Part shown: in pieces, positions 7,858 to 17,508 of the stretch
Position numbering within the stretch: position 1 is the first letter of the stretch
Layout of the letters: every line of letters begins with the position of its first letter
DNA from: Blautia sp. AF19-10LB
Lineage (GTDB): Bacteria > Bacillota > Clostridia > Lachnospirales > Lachnospiraceae
Length of the DNA stretch: 64,000 bases
Direction of reading: 5' to 3'
NCBI RefSeq assembly: GCF_003461245.1
Contig: NZ_QTWS01000001.1
Location: 17,496-81,495 of the forward strand
Notes under the pieces: generated by a model
Told to the model about the DNA's origin: nothing
The model's input: the letters and a program-made list of their open reading frames with translations, nothing else
Database searches by the model: none
Translations under genes and position numbers: made by a program

Positions 7858-8562
7858 ATGATACAGATTGCAATTGTGGAAGATGAAGAAATTTACGTAA
7901 AACAATTAACAGAGTATATCCGGAAATATCAAACGGAAAGGGGAAGAGCAATAAAGGTTACGGTATTTGGTGATGGAGAAGATATCACTGAGAATTACAG
8001 TGGCGGTTTTGACATTATTCTGATGGATATTCAGATGCGGTTCATGGATGGTATGACAGCAGCAGAAAAAATCCGTCAGATGGATCAGAAAGTAATTATT
8101 ATGTTTATTACAAATATGATTCAATATGCAGTACGTGGATATGAAGTTGATGCAATGGATTATGTAGTAAAACCAGTTGAGTACTTTTCTTTTTCGCAGA
8201 AACTGGATAAAGCAGTTGGACGTATGCGCTCTGAGGTTAAAGAATTTCTTACGATTCCGATTGGGGAAGGAGTTGTAAAGATAGATATAGCAGATATCTA
8301 TTTTATTGAGGGGCAGAGACATAATGTAATTTATTATACTTCGAGAGGAGATTACTGTTCAAGAATTACGATGAAAGAACTCGAAGAAAAACTTGCGGTA
8401 CATAATTTTTTTCGATGTGCAAAGGGATATCTGGTAAATATGAATCATGTAGAGGGATTTGTTGGTTCTGATTGTGTGATCCATAATGTACATATACCTG
8501 TCAGCAGAACCAGAAAAAAAGAATTCATGAATCTACTTCTGCAAAATCTTAATATGGAATGA
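7858..8562 (+). CDS. LytTR-family response regulator
   Basis: A 234-aa regulator starting MIQIAIVEDEEIYVKQL. It has a receiver domain (acidic pocket EDEE, phospho-acceptor Asp in IILMDIQMRFMDG, Lys in YVVKPVEYFSFSQKL) and a C-terminal LytTR DNA-binding domain (IADIYFIEGQRHNVIYYT, FFRCAKGYLVNMNHV). ATG 7858 is chosen because GGAGG is 7 bases upstream; an upstream ATG at 7816 has none. It is paired with the GHKL kinase gene that follows with a close junction. LytTR regulators bind pairs of direct repeats about two turns apart. Such repeats occur in front of the GH3 operon at 9911-9944, so this operon is the likely target. Confidence 0.9.
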   Translation: MIQIAIVEDEEIYVKQLTEYIRKYQTERGRAIKVTVFGDGEDITENYSGGFDIILMDIQMRFMDGMTAAEKIRQMDQKVIIMFITNMIQYAVRGYEVDAMDYVVKPVEYFSFSQKLDKAVGRMRSEVKEFLTIPIGEGVVKIDIADIYFIEGQRHNVIYYTSRGDYCSRITMKELEEKLAVHNFFRCAKGYLVNMNHVEGFVGSDCVIHNVHIPVSRTRKKEFMNLLLQNLNME

Positions 8563-8585
8563 TTTCATGCGAAATGGAGGATACT

Positions 8586-9893
8586 ATGTTATATCAGGAT
8601 ATTCCAAGAACTTATACGGCAATAGCAGAGTGGGGATCGTGTTTGGTTTATCTTTATATCCTAAAAAAAGAAAACATGAAATCTGTACATTTTCTTACAG
8701 GCAGTCTTTTCATGTTGGCAATGCAGAGTATCTTTCTGACTTTGACAGGCAGCGTAACTGAAATTTTGTGGATTCCCTGTATGATGATCGCTGTAGGTAT
8801 GATGTATGGATTTCTTATGGTCGGAGGAAATATGAAGCCTCTGGGAGCGGCTTATTGCTGTGCCCGTGCATTTGTTCTTGCTGAGTTTGCAGCTTCGCTG
8901 CAGTGGCAGATGGTATCTGTTGTACAGGCATGGGGGAATCAGAGCCTCTGGGTTGAAATTCTGATCACGATGGTTGTTTTTGGAGGCTGCTTTACTATTG
9001 ATATTTATTTAGAAAAAGATCTTCTGAAGCAGAATTATCTTGAACAGATGACAGTAAAGGAAGTAGCAGCGGCGGCAATCATGGCTGTTGCAATCTTTGC
9101 TTTTAGTAATCTGAGCTTTTTAAATGAAAATGCACCATTTGCGAGCAGAGAACGTGCAGATATTTTTTCTATCAGAACACTGATCGATTTTGGAGGAATT
9201 GCAATCCTGCATGCTTATCAGAGCAGGATTAGTGAGTATATTGCCGAAAAAGAACTTTCAGCAATGAATGTGATCCTGAAAAGTCAATATGAGCAGTATC
9301 GAAATTATCAGGACAGTCTGGATCTCATACAGATGAAATATCATGACTTGAAGCATCAGATCACAGCACTTCGTGCAGAATCAGACGAAGAAAAACGTAA
9401 AAAATGGATTGATGCAATGGAGGAAGAAGTCTCTGCCTTTGAAAATATGAGCAAAACAGGTAATCAGGTGCTGGATACAATTCTTGCAGCTAAAATTTTT
9501 CATTGTCGAAAAAATTACATACAGATTACCTGTGTAGCGGATGGTAAGTTACTGGATTTTATACATGTAACAGATTTGTGTTCCATTTTTGGAAATGCAT
9601 TGGATAATGCAATTGAACATGTAATTATGATACCGGAAGTGGAAAAAAGACTGATTCATCTGACGGTATCTGCAAAAAAGAGTTTTGTTTTTATTAAAAT
9701 AGAAAATTATTGTGAAGATAAAATTCAGAAAAATGAAAATGATCTGATTACAACAACAAAAGTAGATCGACAAAACCATGGATTTGGATTAAAAAGCATT
9801 CGTACTGCTGTGGAGAAATATAATGGTTCTGTGGATTTTGGAGTGGATCAGAACTGGTTTGAATTAAAGATTCTTTTACCCAGAGTAATGTAA
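8586..9893 (+). CDS. GHKL sensor histidine kinase, AgrC-like
   Basis: A 435-aa kinase with about six N-terminal membrane helices (to ~residue 190), a coiled region, the phospho-acceptor motif YHDLKHQITALRAE near 260, and a C-terminal GHKL ATPase domain (FGNALDNAIEHV; HGFGLKSIRTAVEKYNG). This is the AgrC/ComD layout, typical of sensors for peptides or other small extracellular signals. ATG 8586 has ATGGAGG at its proper distance; an earlier ATG at 8559 overlaps the regulator stop but lacks a site. No signal-peptide gene is visible alongside. It should phosphorylate the LytTR regulator encoded just upstream. Confidence 0.85.
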   Translation: MLYQDIPRTYTAIAEWGSCLVYLYILKKENMKSVHFLTGSLFMLAMQSIFLTLTGSVTEILWIPCMMIAVGMMYGFLMVGGNMKPLGAAYCCARAFVLAEFAASLQWQMVSVVQAWGNQSLWVEILITMVVFGGCFTIDIYLEKDLLKQNYLEQMTVKEVAAAAIMAVAIFAFSNLSFLNENAPFASRERADIFSIRTLIDFGGIAILHAYQSRISEYIAEKELSAMNVILKSQYEQYRNYQDSLDLIQMKYHDLKHQITALRAESDEEKRKKWIDAMEEEVSAFENMSKTGNQVLDTILAAKIFHCRKNYIQITCVADGKLLDFIHVTDLCSIFGNALDNAIEHVIMIPEVEKRLIHLTVSAKKSFVFIKIENYCEDKIQKNENDLITTTKVDRQNHGFGLKSIRTAVEKYNGSVDFGVDQNWFELKILLPRVM

Positions 9894-9914
9894 AGCTCTG
9901 GGTGTTTTTTTGCA
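9879..9914 (+). terminator. Rho-independent terminator after the kinase
   Basis: ACCCAGAG / CTCTGGGT stem spanning the kinase stop codon, followed by a T7 run. Confidence 0.75.
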
Positions 9915-9976
9915 TTTCATGCCATATTTTTGCATGTTGTGCCAAAACCGGCACGATGAAAAAGATATGATATAGT
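9911..9976 (+). promoter_or_regulatory. Direct repeats and promoter of the GH3 operon
   Basis: TGCATTTCATGCCA (9911-9924) and TGCATGTTGTGCCA (9931-9944) repeat with a 20-base period, close to two helical turns. A GTGCC/GGCAC inverted repeat follows. The -10 is TATGAT or TATAGT (9966-9976) with no good -35, as expected of an activated promoter. The layout fits LytTR-type activation by the adjacent regulator. Confidence 0.5.
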
Positions 9977-10034
9977 AAGGTCAACAGGAAACAGTTCCTG
10001 AAATTACAGGACAGATAAAAAGGAGGAGAAGAGA

Positions 10035-12896
10035 ATGATCAGTGTTGAAATGGAAGACGTCCTGGCGGTATTACAGTTGTGCAAACCGTATATTATCGGT
10101 ATTGTTGCTGCACTTGTAATTGGAATCGTAATTATGATCGCGTGCCGCAGGATGTGCAGGGACAAAAAATTTCTGATAAGAAGGGAAGCTGCGATCGCAA
10201 TGGTTCTTGCAGTTGTTGCCTGCGTGAATATGATCTGTTTTGGACCAATGGCTACGTTGATTGGACTTGCAACGGGAAATGGAACTTTAAGCGATGAAAC
10301 AAATGAGGAAGCTGCGGAAGCAGCAGAAGAAATTATGGAAGACGGAATTGTTCTTCTGAAGAATGAAAGCCTGCTTCCTTTAAATGAAACAAAAAAAATG
10401 AATATTTTTGGCTGGGAATCTATTAATCCGGCTTACGGAGGAGCTGGTTCCGGTGGAATTAATGATCTGTATGATATTGTCAGTCTGAATCAGGGACTTG
10501 AAAATGCCGGATTTTCTATTAACCAGGAGCTGGTTGATTTTTATAACAATTATGGTGCAGATAATCCGGAAATGTCTATCCAGAAACAGAGTTGGACGTT
10601 ACCGGAGCCACCTGTAGATACTTACAGTGATGAGCTTATTAAAAGTGCGAAAGAGTATTCTGATGTGGCAGTTGTGGTTCTTTCCAGAAAAGCAGGTGAA
10701 GGTCATAATGATATTCCTATGGATGTAAGAAAAGCAGCATATGATAATAATTCAGAGGAATATGATGATTTTCCTGAGGGAGAGCATTATTTACAGCTTT
10801 CACAAACTGAGAGAGATATGGTGGATATGGTTTGCTCAAACTTTGATAATGTGGTTGTGATTTATAATGGAGCAAATCAGTTTGAACTTGGTTTCGTAGA
10901 TGAATATCCACAGATTAAATCTGTTGTATGGTGTCCCGGAACTGGAAATGTGGGATTTGATGCACTTGGTAAAGTTTTTTCAGGAGAAGTCAATCCTTCC
11001 GGAAAAACACCGGATACATTTATTTATGATATGACGACTGCTCCGTGGTGGAATAATGCAGAAAAAATCGAGTATATAAATCTGGCAGATATGGCAGTTG
11101 AGGGAATGAATGCAGGAACTGCTCAGGTGTATGCTCCGGCATTTACCAATTATGTGGAAGGTATTTATGTAGGATACAAGTACTATGAAACAGCTGCACA
11201 GGAAGGTGCGATTGATTACGATAAGACTGTACAGTATCCATTTGGATATGGTCTGAGTTACACAGAATTTGAACAGAAAATGGGTGAACTGGAGGAAAAA
11301 GACGGACAGATTTCTGTAGATGTAGAAGTAACCAACACAGGAGATGTTGCCGGAAAAGATGTAGTAGAAGTGTATTATAAACCGCCATATACAAATGGGG
11401 GAATTGAGAAATCTTCTGCAAATCTGATTGAGTTTGCAAAAACAGATCTGCTTCAGCCGGGAGAATCTCAGACTGTTACAGTTACATTTAGTATAGAAGA
11501 TATGGCCTCTTATGATGAGAATAATGCAAAAGCATATGTTCTTGAAAAAGGCGATTATGTGATTTCTATCAACAGCGATTCACATACTGTGCTGGATCAG
11601 AAAACTTATACTGCAGATAAAGATGTAGTATATAAGGGAGAAAATAAAAGAGCATCAGATGATACTGCAGCAACAAATGTATTTGAAGATGCAAAAGGAG
11701 ATATAACATATCTGTCACGTGCGGATCATTTTGCAAATTATGAAGAGGCTACAGCAGCGCCGGCATCTGCAGAGCTGGGTGAGCCATATGTTTCCGAATA
11801 TCATCTGAACAGCAACTTTGACAAGACTACATACCTCAATGATAAGGATGTAATGCCGACAACGGGAGCAGATAATGGACTTACATTAGCTGATATGCGT
11901 GATGCTGATTATGACGATCCTCGTTGGGAAAAACTTCTGGATCAGCTTACTGTTGATGAAATGGCAAATATGATTGCAATGGCTGGTTATCAGACAGCAG
12001 CCATGGATTCTGTGGGAAAAGTGGCTACACTTGATTTCGATGGACCAGCAGCAATTAATAACAACTTTACAGGAGTTGGTTCTATTGGATTTCCAATTGA
12101 AGTTGTGGTTGCCTCCACATGGAATAAGGAACTTGCACAGGCCTGGGGTGAATGCATGGGCAAGATCAGTCAGGAAATGGGTGCAGAGGGCTGGTATGCA
12201 CCAGGTATGAATACTCATAGAACCGCATTTGGAGCAAGAAACTATGAATATTTTTCAGAAGATGGAGTTCTTGCAGGAAATATGGGTGCAAATGCAGTAG
12301 AAGGTGCAAGAAAATATGGAGTTTATTCTTACATTAAGCATTTCGCACTGTATGAAGGAAATGCAAAGATGGTAAGTGTCTGGTCAAATGAGCAGGCAAT
12401 CCGTGAAATCTATCTGAAACCATTTGAAATCTCTGTAAAACAGGGAGGCGCAAATGCGGTTATGGTTTCCTGGAGTTTCCTTGGAGATAAATGGACTGGA
12501 GAATGCAGTAATCTTATGAACACAGTTCTCAGAGATGAATGGGGCTTCAGGGGAATGGCGCTTACAGACTTCTTCCGAAACAATGGTCATGGATTTATGA
12601 ATGCAGATGCAGCTCTGGCGAATGGGGTAGATGCAATGCTGTCCACATTCAACGGAGAAGAGAACAATGTAGCCAATCCGGAACATCCAACATCTGTACT
12701 TCAGATGAGAAATGCCTGCAAAAATGTCATGTATACAGTTGTAAGCAGCTGGGCTTATGATGGAGAACACGAAGAAACAGGTATGGAAAACTGGAAAAAA
12801 GCAGGAATTGGTATCGACATTGTAATAGCACTTTTCATGGCAGGAATGGAAGTACTGGTAATCAGAGGATATAAGAAAAGAAAGAGTGCTGAATAA
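10035..12896 (+). CDS. Membrane-anchored, domain-permuted GH3 glycoside hydrolase
   Basis: A 953-aa protein. Two helices at ~13-34 and ~52-75 with a basic loop between them (CRRMCRDKKFLIRRE) and one at ~925-945 followed by KKRKSAE put the catalytic part outside the cell, tethered at both ends. Domain order is reversed relative to classical GH3: the C-type sandwich (VVVVLSRKAGEGHND) comes first, then PFGYGLSYTEF and a fibronectin-III-like domain (~400-510), then an Ala-rich linker, then the N-type barrel (~620-900). The barrel's nucleophile is the Asp in MALTDFFRNNG (~845). Permuted GH3 enzymes are known in Ruminococcaceae and Lachnospiraceae, usually without this double anchor. AGGAGG precedes the ATG. 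The substrate is unknown, a beta-glucoside being the default. Confidence 0.85.
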   Translation: MISVEMEDVLAVLQLCKPYIIGIVAALVIGIVIMIACRRMCRDKKFLIRREAAIAMVLAVVACVNMICFGPMATLIGLATGNGTLSDETNEEAAEAAEEIMEDGIVLLKNESLLPLNETKKMNIFGWESINPAYGGAGSGGINDLYDIVSLNQGLENAGFSINQELVDFYNNYGADNPEMSIQKQSWTLPEPPVDTYSDELIKSAKEYSDVAVVVLSRKAGEGHNDIPMDVRKAAYDNNSEEYDDFPEGEHYLQLSQTERDMVDMVCSNFDNVVVIYNGANQFELGFVDEYPQIKSVVWCPGTGNVGFDALGKVFSGEVNPSGKTPDTFIYDMTTAPWWNNAEKIEYINLADMAVEGMNAGTAQVYAPAFTNYVEGIYVGYKYYETAAQEGAIDYDKTVQYPFGYGLSYTEFEQKMGELEEKDGQISVDVEVTNTGDVAGKDVVEVYYKPPYTNGGIEKSSANLIEFAKTDLLQPGESQTVTVTFSIEDMASYDENNAKAYVLEKGDYVISINSDSHTVLDQKTYTADKDVVYKGENKRASDDTAATNVFEDAKGDITYLSRADHFANYEEATAAPASAELGEPYVSEYHLNSNFDKTTYLNDKDVMPTTGADNGLTLADMRDADYDDPRWEKLLDQLTVDEMANMIAMAGYQTAAMDSVGKVATLDFDGPAAINNNFTGVGSIGFPIEVVVASTWNKELAQAWGECMGKISQEMGAEGWYAPGMNTHRTAFGARNYEYFSEDGVLAGNMGANAVEGARKYGVYSYIKHFALYEGNAKMVSVWSNEQAIREIYLKPFEISVKQGGANAVMVSWSFLGDKWTGECSNLMNTVLRDEWGFRGMALTDFFRNNGHGFMNADAALANGVDAMLSTFNGEENNVANPEHPTSVLQMRNACKNVMYTVVSSWAYDGEHEETGMENWKKAGIGIDIVIALFMAGMEVLVIRGYKKRKSAE

Positions 12897-12898
12897 GG

Positions 12899-15361
12899 AT
12901 GAAAGTGGGATGGAAAACAATTATGAAACAGCAAAAATTGGTTGAAAAGATGACAATAGAAGAAAAGGCAGCGATACTCAGTGGAAAAACTGTCTGGCAG
13001 ACCAGAGAAATTGACAGGCTTTCCATCCCGTCCATCTTTCTTTCAGATGGACCGCATGGAATCAGAAAACAGGCAGGAGCAGGAGACCATCTGGGACTGA
13101 ATGCATCCTTGAATGCAACTTGTTTTCCCACAGCAGCGACGATAGCAAACAGCTGGAATCAGGATCTGGGGGAAGAGATTGGACAGGCTCTTGGAGAGGA
13201 AGCAGCAAGTATGGATGTAAATATCCTGCTTGGTCCGGGATTAAATATTAAAAGAAGCCCATTATGTGGAAGAAATTTTGAATATTTTTCAGAAGATCCA
13301 TATCTTTCCGGTAAGATGGCGGCGTCATATATTCGTGGAATACAAAGTAAAGGCGTTTATGCCTGCCCGAAGCATCTGGCGGTTAACAGTCAGGAACTTC
13401 GGAGAATGGCAATGGACGCAATTGTTGACGAACGGACATTAAGAGAAATTTATCTGACCGGTTTTGAGATAGCTGTTAAAGAAGGACACGCAAAAGCAAT
13501 CATGAGCAGTTACAACCAGATTAATGGGATTTATGCTAATGAGGACAAACATCTTTTGACAGATATCTTGCGCAAAGAATGGGGATTTGATGGAATTGTA
13601 GTAACAGACTGGGGCGGAAGCAATGACCATGTGAAAGGTGTTGCTGCCGGCTCAAATCTGGAGATGCCGTCCTGTGGGTACGATTCTGCAAGGGAAGTGA
13701 TTGCTGCTGTCCGAAATGGAAAGCTGAAGGAAGCGGATTTAGATGAAAGAGTTGGAGAACTGGTGGATGCAGTGATGGAACTGACATCAGGGAAGAAGCT
13801 TTCAGATAAAAACTTTGACAGAAACGCACATCATCAACTGGCAAGGAAAGCAGCAGCAGAAAGCATGATTCTTCTGAAAAATGAAAAACAGATTCTTCCG
13901 CTGGATACCAAAAAATCCATCGCTATTATTGGAGATTTTGCTTTTTCACCCAGATATCAGGGGGCAGGATCTTCTATGGTCAATCCAACAAAAGTAGAAG
14001 ATATGTCATCGATTTTGCAGCAATATGATTTGAATATTTTGGGAATGACAAGAGGCTATCATAGAAATGGAGATGTAGATGAGAATGATAGAAAGTTTGC
14101 ATTAAATTTGTCTATGAACGCGGATATTGTAATTTTCTGTTTTGGTCTTGATGAGATCAGCGAATCAGAAGGACTGGACAGAACCCATATGCGTATTCCG
14201 CAGGATCAGATAGATCTTCTGCAGGATATCAGTAAAGTGAATGAAAATATTATTGGAATACTGAGTGCAGGATCTGCGATAGAAATGCCATGGCATACCT
14301 GCTGTAAAGCGATTTTGCATGGTTATCTGAATGGACAGGCAGGTGCTTCTGCAACATTGGATATTCTGACCGGAAAAGTGAATCCATCAGGAAGACTGGC
14401 AGAAACATATCCCATATCTTATGAACAGACACCGGCATTCCGATATTATCCAAGTAATGAGAAAACATCGGAATACCGCGAGAGTGTTTATGTGGGATAT
14501 CGCTATTATGATACTTCAAAAGTACGGGTGCAATATCCATTTGGCTTTGGGCTTTCCTATACGGAATTTACATATTCTGATCTTATCATAGAAGAGGATG
14601 GAATCAAAGTATCGGTTACCAATACAGGTGACAGAGACGGAGCTGAGGTTGTTCAGATGTATGTAGGACTTCCTAATGCAATCGTGTTCCGACCGGAAAA
14701 AGAACTGAAAGGTTTTGCAAAAGTTTATTTAAAGGCAGGAGAAAGCAGACAGATCAGAATTCCCTTTGATGATAAGACATTCCGTTATTGGAATATAAAA
14801 ACGGGACAGTGGGAAATAGAAACAGGAACTTATCAGATTATGGTAGGAGCCAGTGTTGCAGATATTCGTTTAACAGGTATGACTGAGAGAACAGGAAATA
14901 GTAAAGGGTATCCGTATAATCCGGCAAAAATGCCTTACTATTATACAGGAATCGTGCAGAAAATATCAGATGAGGAATTTCGTGAACTTCTTGGTCATGA
15001 GATACCGAACGGAAGATGGAGTGGAAATCTGGAAATCAATGATGCAATCTGCCAGATGTATTATGCAAAAAGCAGACTTGCAAGACTGATATATAGATGT
15101 CTCACAAAAATGAAAAAGAAGAGTGAAGAACAAGGGAAACCAGATCTGAATATTCTATTTATTTACAACATGCCATTTAGAGGTATTGCCAAGATGACCG
15201 GCGGGGCAGTCAGTATGGAAATGGTATATGGAATTGTCGATGCTGTGAATGGACACTTTATGCGTGGAGTAAAAAAAGTAGTTGGCGGATATTTCAGAAA
15301 CAGAAGAAATAATAAGAAATATGAAAAATTATTAAAAGGAGCTGGAGGGAAGCGCAGATGA
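12899..15361 (+). CDS. Cytosolic GH3 beta-glucosidase-like enzyme
   Basis: An 820-aa protein in the normal GH3 order. The barrel domain (~1-300) has SDGPHGIRKQ, KHLAVNSQE and the nucleophile Asp in VVTDWGGSND (~237). A sandwich domain follows (~320-540, with PFGFGLSYTEF at its end), then fibronectin III (~560-660) and a C-terminal extension of ~130 basic residues ending RRNNKKYEKLLKGAGGKRR. There is no signal peptide, so it acts in the cytosol. The start is uncertain: ATG 12899 lies 2 bases after the previous stop, and ATG 12923 (MKQQKLVEKM) is an alternative better matching family starts. It overlaps the GtrA-like gene by 4 bases, so the three genes are one operon. Confidence 0.85.
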   Translation: MKVGWKTIMKQQKLVEKMTIEEKAAILSGKTVWQTREIDRLSIPSIFLSDGPHGIRKQAGAGDHLGLNASLNATCFPTAATIANSWNQDLGEEIGQALGEEAASMDVNILLGPGLNIKRSPLCGRNFEYFSEDPYLSGKMAASYIRGIQSKGVYACPKHLAVNSQELRRMAMDAIVDERTLREIYLTGFEIAVKEGHAKAIMSSYNQINGIYANEDKHLLTDILRKEWGFDGIVVTDWGGSNDHVKGVAAGSNLEMPSCGYDSAREVIAAVRNGKLKEADLDERVGELVDAVMELTSGKKLSDKNFDRNAHHQLARKAAAESMILLKNEKQILPLDTKKSIAIIGDFAFSPRYQGAGSSMVNPTKVEDMSSILQQYDLNILGMTRGYHRNGDVDENDRKFALNLSMNADIVIFCFGLDEISESEGLDRTHMRIPQDQIDLLQDISKVNENIIGILSAGSAIEMPWHTCCKAILHGYLNGQAGASATLDILTGKVNPSGRLAETYPISYEQTPAFRYYPSNEKTSEYRESVYVGYRYYDTSKVRVQYPFGFGLSYTEFTYSDLIIEEDGIKVSVTNTGDRDGAEVVQMYVGLPNAIVFRPEKELKGFAKVYLKAGESRQIRIPFDDKTFRYWNIKTGQWEIETGTYQIMVGASVADIRLTGMTERTGNSKGYPYNPAKMPYYYTGIVQKISDEEFRELLGHEIPNGRWSGNLEINDAICQMYYAKSRLARLIYRCLTKMKKKSEEQGKPDLNILFIYNMPFRGIAKMTGGAVSMEMVYGIVDAVNGHFMRGVKKVVGGYFRNRRNNKKYEKLLKGAGGKRR

Positions 15362-15948
15362 ATCATATAAGAAATATATGGAAATGTTTTGAAGAGAAAC
15401 ATTCTGCTCTTGCAAAATGGCTTTATCAGATATTCTATTTTGTTATATTCAGTATGGGCGTGACAGTATTCCAGTATCTTGTATTTACATTTTTACCAGG
15501 GATTTTGGGAATTGGTCTGGCTGGTACAGAATTTATGTGGCCAAAGGTTTCTATGAATCTGTTTGGAGTAAAATTTACATGGAGTCTGCTGGGGTATAAT
15601 GTATTGCGTGATGCAACGGGGAATATACTGATCGGTGGTGGACTTGGCTATTTTATCAGTTATGAACTGGGGTCATTTCTTGCACAGTGTATCAATTTTC
15701 CGCTTCAGAGAAATATTACTTTTAAAAGCCATGGAAATCCTGTATATCAGGCAATCTGGTATTTTGTTGCATGGGTGGTAATTTCACTGATCTGTAATGG
15801 ATTTAATAATCTGTGGATGCCAGTTGCATCTGCATATGTGGCACCGGCAGTCTATAACATGCTTGTGACAATTATCACAGGTGGAGTTTCTATGGTGATT
15901 TTTTTCTTTGTGTTTAAAATTATTTTCCCAGAGGGGAAGGCTGAATAG
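15358..15948 (+). CDS. GtrA-like polytopic membrane protein
   Basis: A 196-aa protein with about four membrane helices. The NFPLQRNITFKSHGNP loop and the C-terminal FFFVFKIIFPEG match GtrA/DPMS-like proteins, thought to flip polyprenyl-phosphate-linked sugars. It is longer than standard GtrA proteins (~130 aa) because of an inserted segment in the first half (LAGTEFMWPKVSMN...). The start overlaps the GH3 stop (ATGA), with GGAGGGAAG upstream. Context suggests that glucosyl groups carried or cleaved at the membrane link this protein with the two GH3 enzymes (inference). Confidence 0.7.
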   Translation: MNHIRNIWKCFEEKHSALAKWLYQIFYFVIFSMGVTVFQYLVFTFLPGILGIGLAGTEFMWPKVSMNLFGVKFTWSLLGYNVLRDATGNILIGGGLGYFISYELGSFLAQCINFPLQRNITFKSHGNPVYQAIWYFVAWVVISLICNGFNNLWMPVASAYVAPAVYNMLVTIITGGVSMVIFFFVFKIIFPEGKAE

Positions 15949-16029
15949 AAGAAATTAGCAAGTATGCCTGAAATCTAATAATAAAAGAGATGAGGACAGG
16001 ATGTGTTTATTTGAAAATAGCAAGATTTT

Positions 16030-16105
16030 GGGACAATAAGCGGGAATCCTCGGCAATTCAATTACCGAGATGAAAGCGCAGGAGTGTGCGTATCCGCACA
16101 AAAAA
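16030..16105 (+). other. Structured left flank of the TnpB element
   Basis: The gap of about 300 bases before tnpB holds two small hairpins, CTCGG...CCGAG (about 16053-16075) and GTGCG...CGCAC (about 16086-16099), as expected at the left end of an IS200/IS605-type element. No tnpA gene is present. A weak TATAAG-type -10 near 16211 may serve tnpB. Confidence 0.4.
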
Positions 16106-16251
16106 TATAACAGCAAAAATTTATTTCTTATATCTCCTGATTCTTGTATTTGTTTTCAGAAGAAAGCAGGTCAGATCTGCGTTGAAAGGCAAGAGCATTT
16201 TGTGCTATGATATAAGCATAATAAAAACTATCAATCAGAAGGAGAATGGAG

Positions 16252-17508
16252 ATGCTGCTGTCACATAAAACATCCATAAAGATCTGTCCGGAATATTCTA
16301 ACATTATAGGGCATATGTGTTATGCGGCTTCCAAACTCTGGAATGTCTGCAACTATGAACGCCATCATTATAAAGAACTGGGACTGAAAAAGTATCCTGA
16401 CTGGTATTATCAGAAAAAAGCACATAAAGGAGATCTGTGGTATAGACAGCTACCGTCACAGACAGCGCAGGAGACCTGCAAGCAGATGGACAAGGCATGG
16501 AAATCTTTTTATATCCTGAAAAAGACCGGAGGGATCAAAGAGCCAAATCCGCCCTGTTTTAAATAGGATAATATACCGGTCACATACATGCAGATGGGGA
16601 TCCGGCATGAGAAAGGTTCAGACCAGCTGCGTCTGTCTCTGTCAAAGGATCTGAAAAGCTACATGGAAGAAACATATGGGATCCATGAAAAATTTCTATA
16701 TCTTGAAAATAAGATTTTCAGGAACATGGATCATATAAAACAGCTGCGGATCTATCCGCCGGAAAATGGAACATGTGAGCTTATCGTTATCTATGAGATT
16801 GAAGAGCCGGAACAGCTTTCTCAGAATGGACATTATTTATCTGTTGATCTGGGACTTCATAATCTGATGACCTGTTATGATTCCGGAAATGGAAGAACTT
16901 TTATCCTGGGAAGGAAATATCTTTCATTGGAAAGATATTTTCATAAAGAGATTGCCAGAGTACAGTCTGCATGGTATGCACAGCAGTCGGAAGGAGGAAT
17001 AAAATATCCAAAATCATCGAAACATATCCAGAGACTTTACAGGAAAAAGCAGAATACAGTGAAGGATTATCTTCACAAAGTGACCAGATGGATTGCAGAA
17101 TATTGTAAAAAAGAAGATATCCGCTGTGTGGTTGTGGGAGACATCCGAAATATCCGTAAAGAAAAAGATATGGGACACAAGACCAACCAGAAGTTTCACG
17201 GACTGCCATATAACAAACTATATATCATGCTGGAATATAAGTTGAAACTGTATGGGATTCAATTGATAAAACAAGAGGAAAGCTATACCAGTCAGTGCAG
17301 CCCGTTTTCACCGGAAATATCAAAGAGATATGCAGAATCATCAAACCGAAAAGAGCGGGGTATGTATATAACTGACGGAGTAAGATTTAACGCAGATGCA
17401 GTAGGCGCGTTTAATATCCTGCGGAAATATCTTTCCGTATCCGGAAAACAAAAGGAACTGTCCGTAACCGGACTAAAAACATCAGAAATAATAAAAGTAG
17501 CTGCATAG
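16252..17508 (+). pseudogene. tnpB: TnpB (IS200/IS605 OrfB-type), amber-interrupted
   Basis: An OrfB/TnpB protein of ~418 residues read through one in-frame TAG at 16564-16566 (before it ...EPNPPCFK, after it DNIPVTYMQMG). ATG 16252 has AAGGAG 7 bases upstream. RuvC-I is SVDLGLHNLMTCYD; RuvC-III is NADAVGAFNILRKY. The RuvC-II position reads CVVVGDIRNIRK, with Gly where TnpB nucleases normally have Glu. The zinc-ribbon region keeps only one Cys (SQCSP). TnpB is an RNA-guided nuclease that helps the element persist. The stop codon probably makes this copy inactive; restart at 16588 would give a 306-aa C-terminal product. No TnpA partner is present, so the copy cannot move by itself. Confidence 0.85.
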
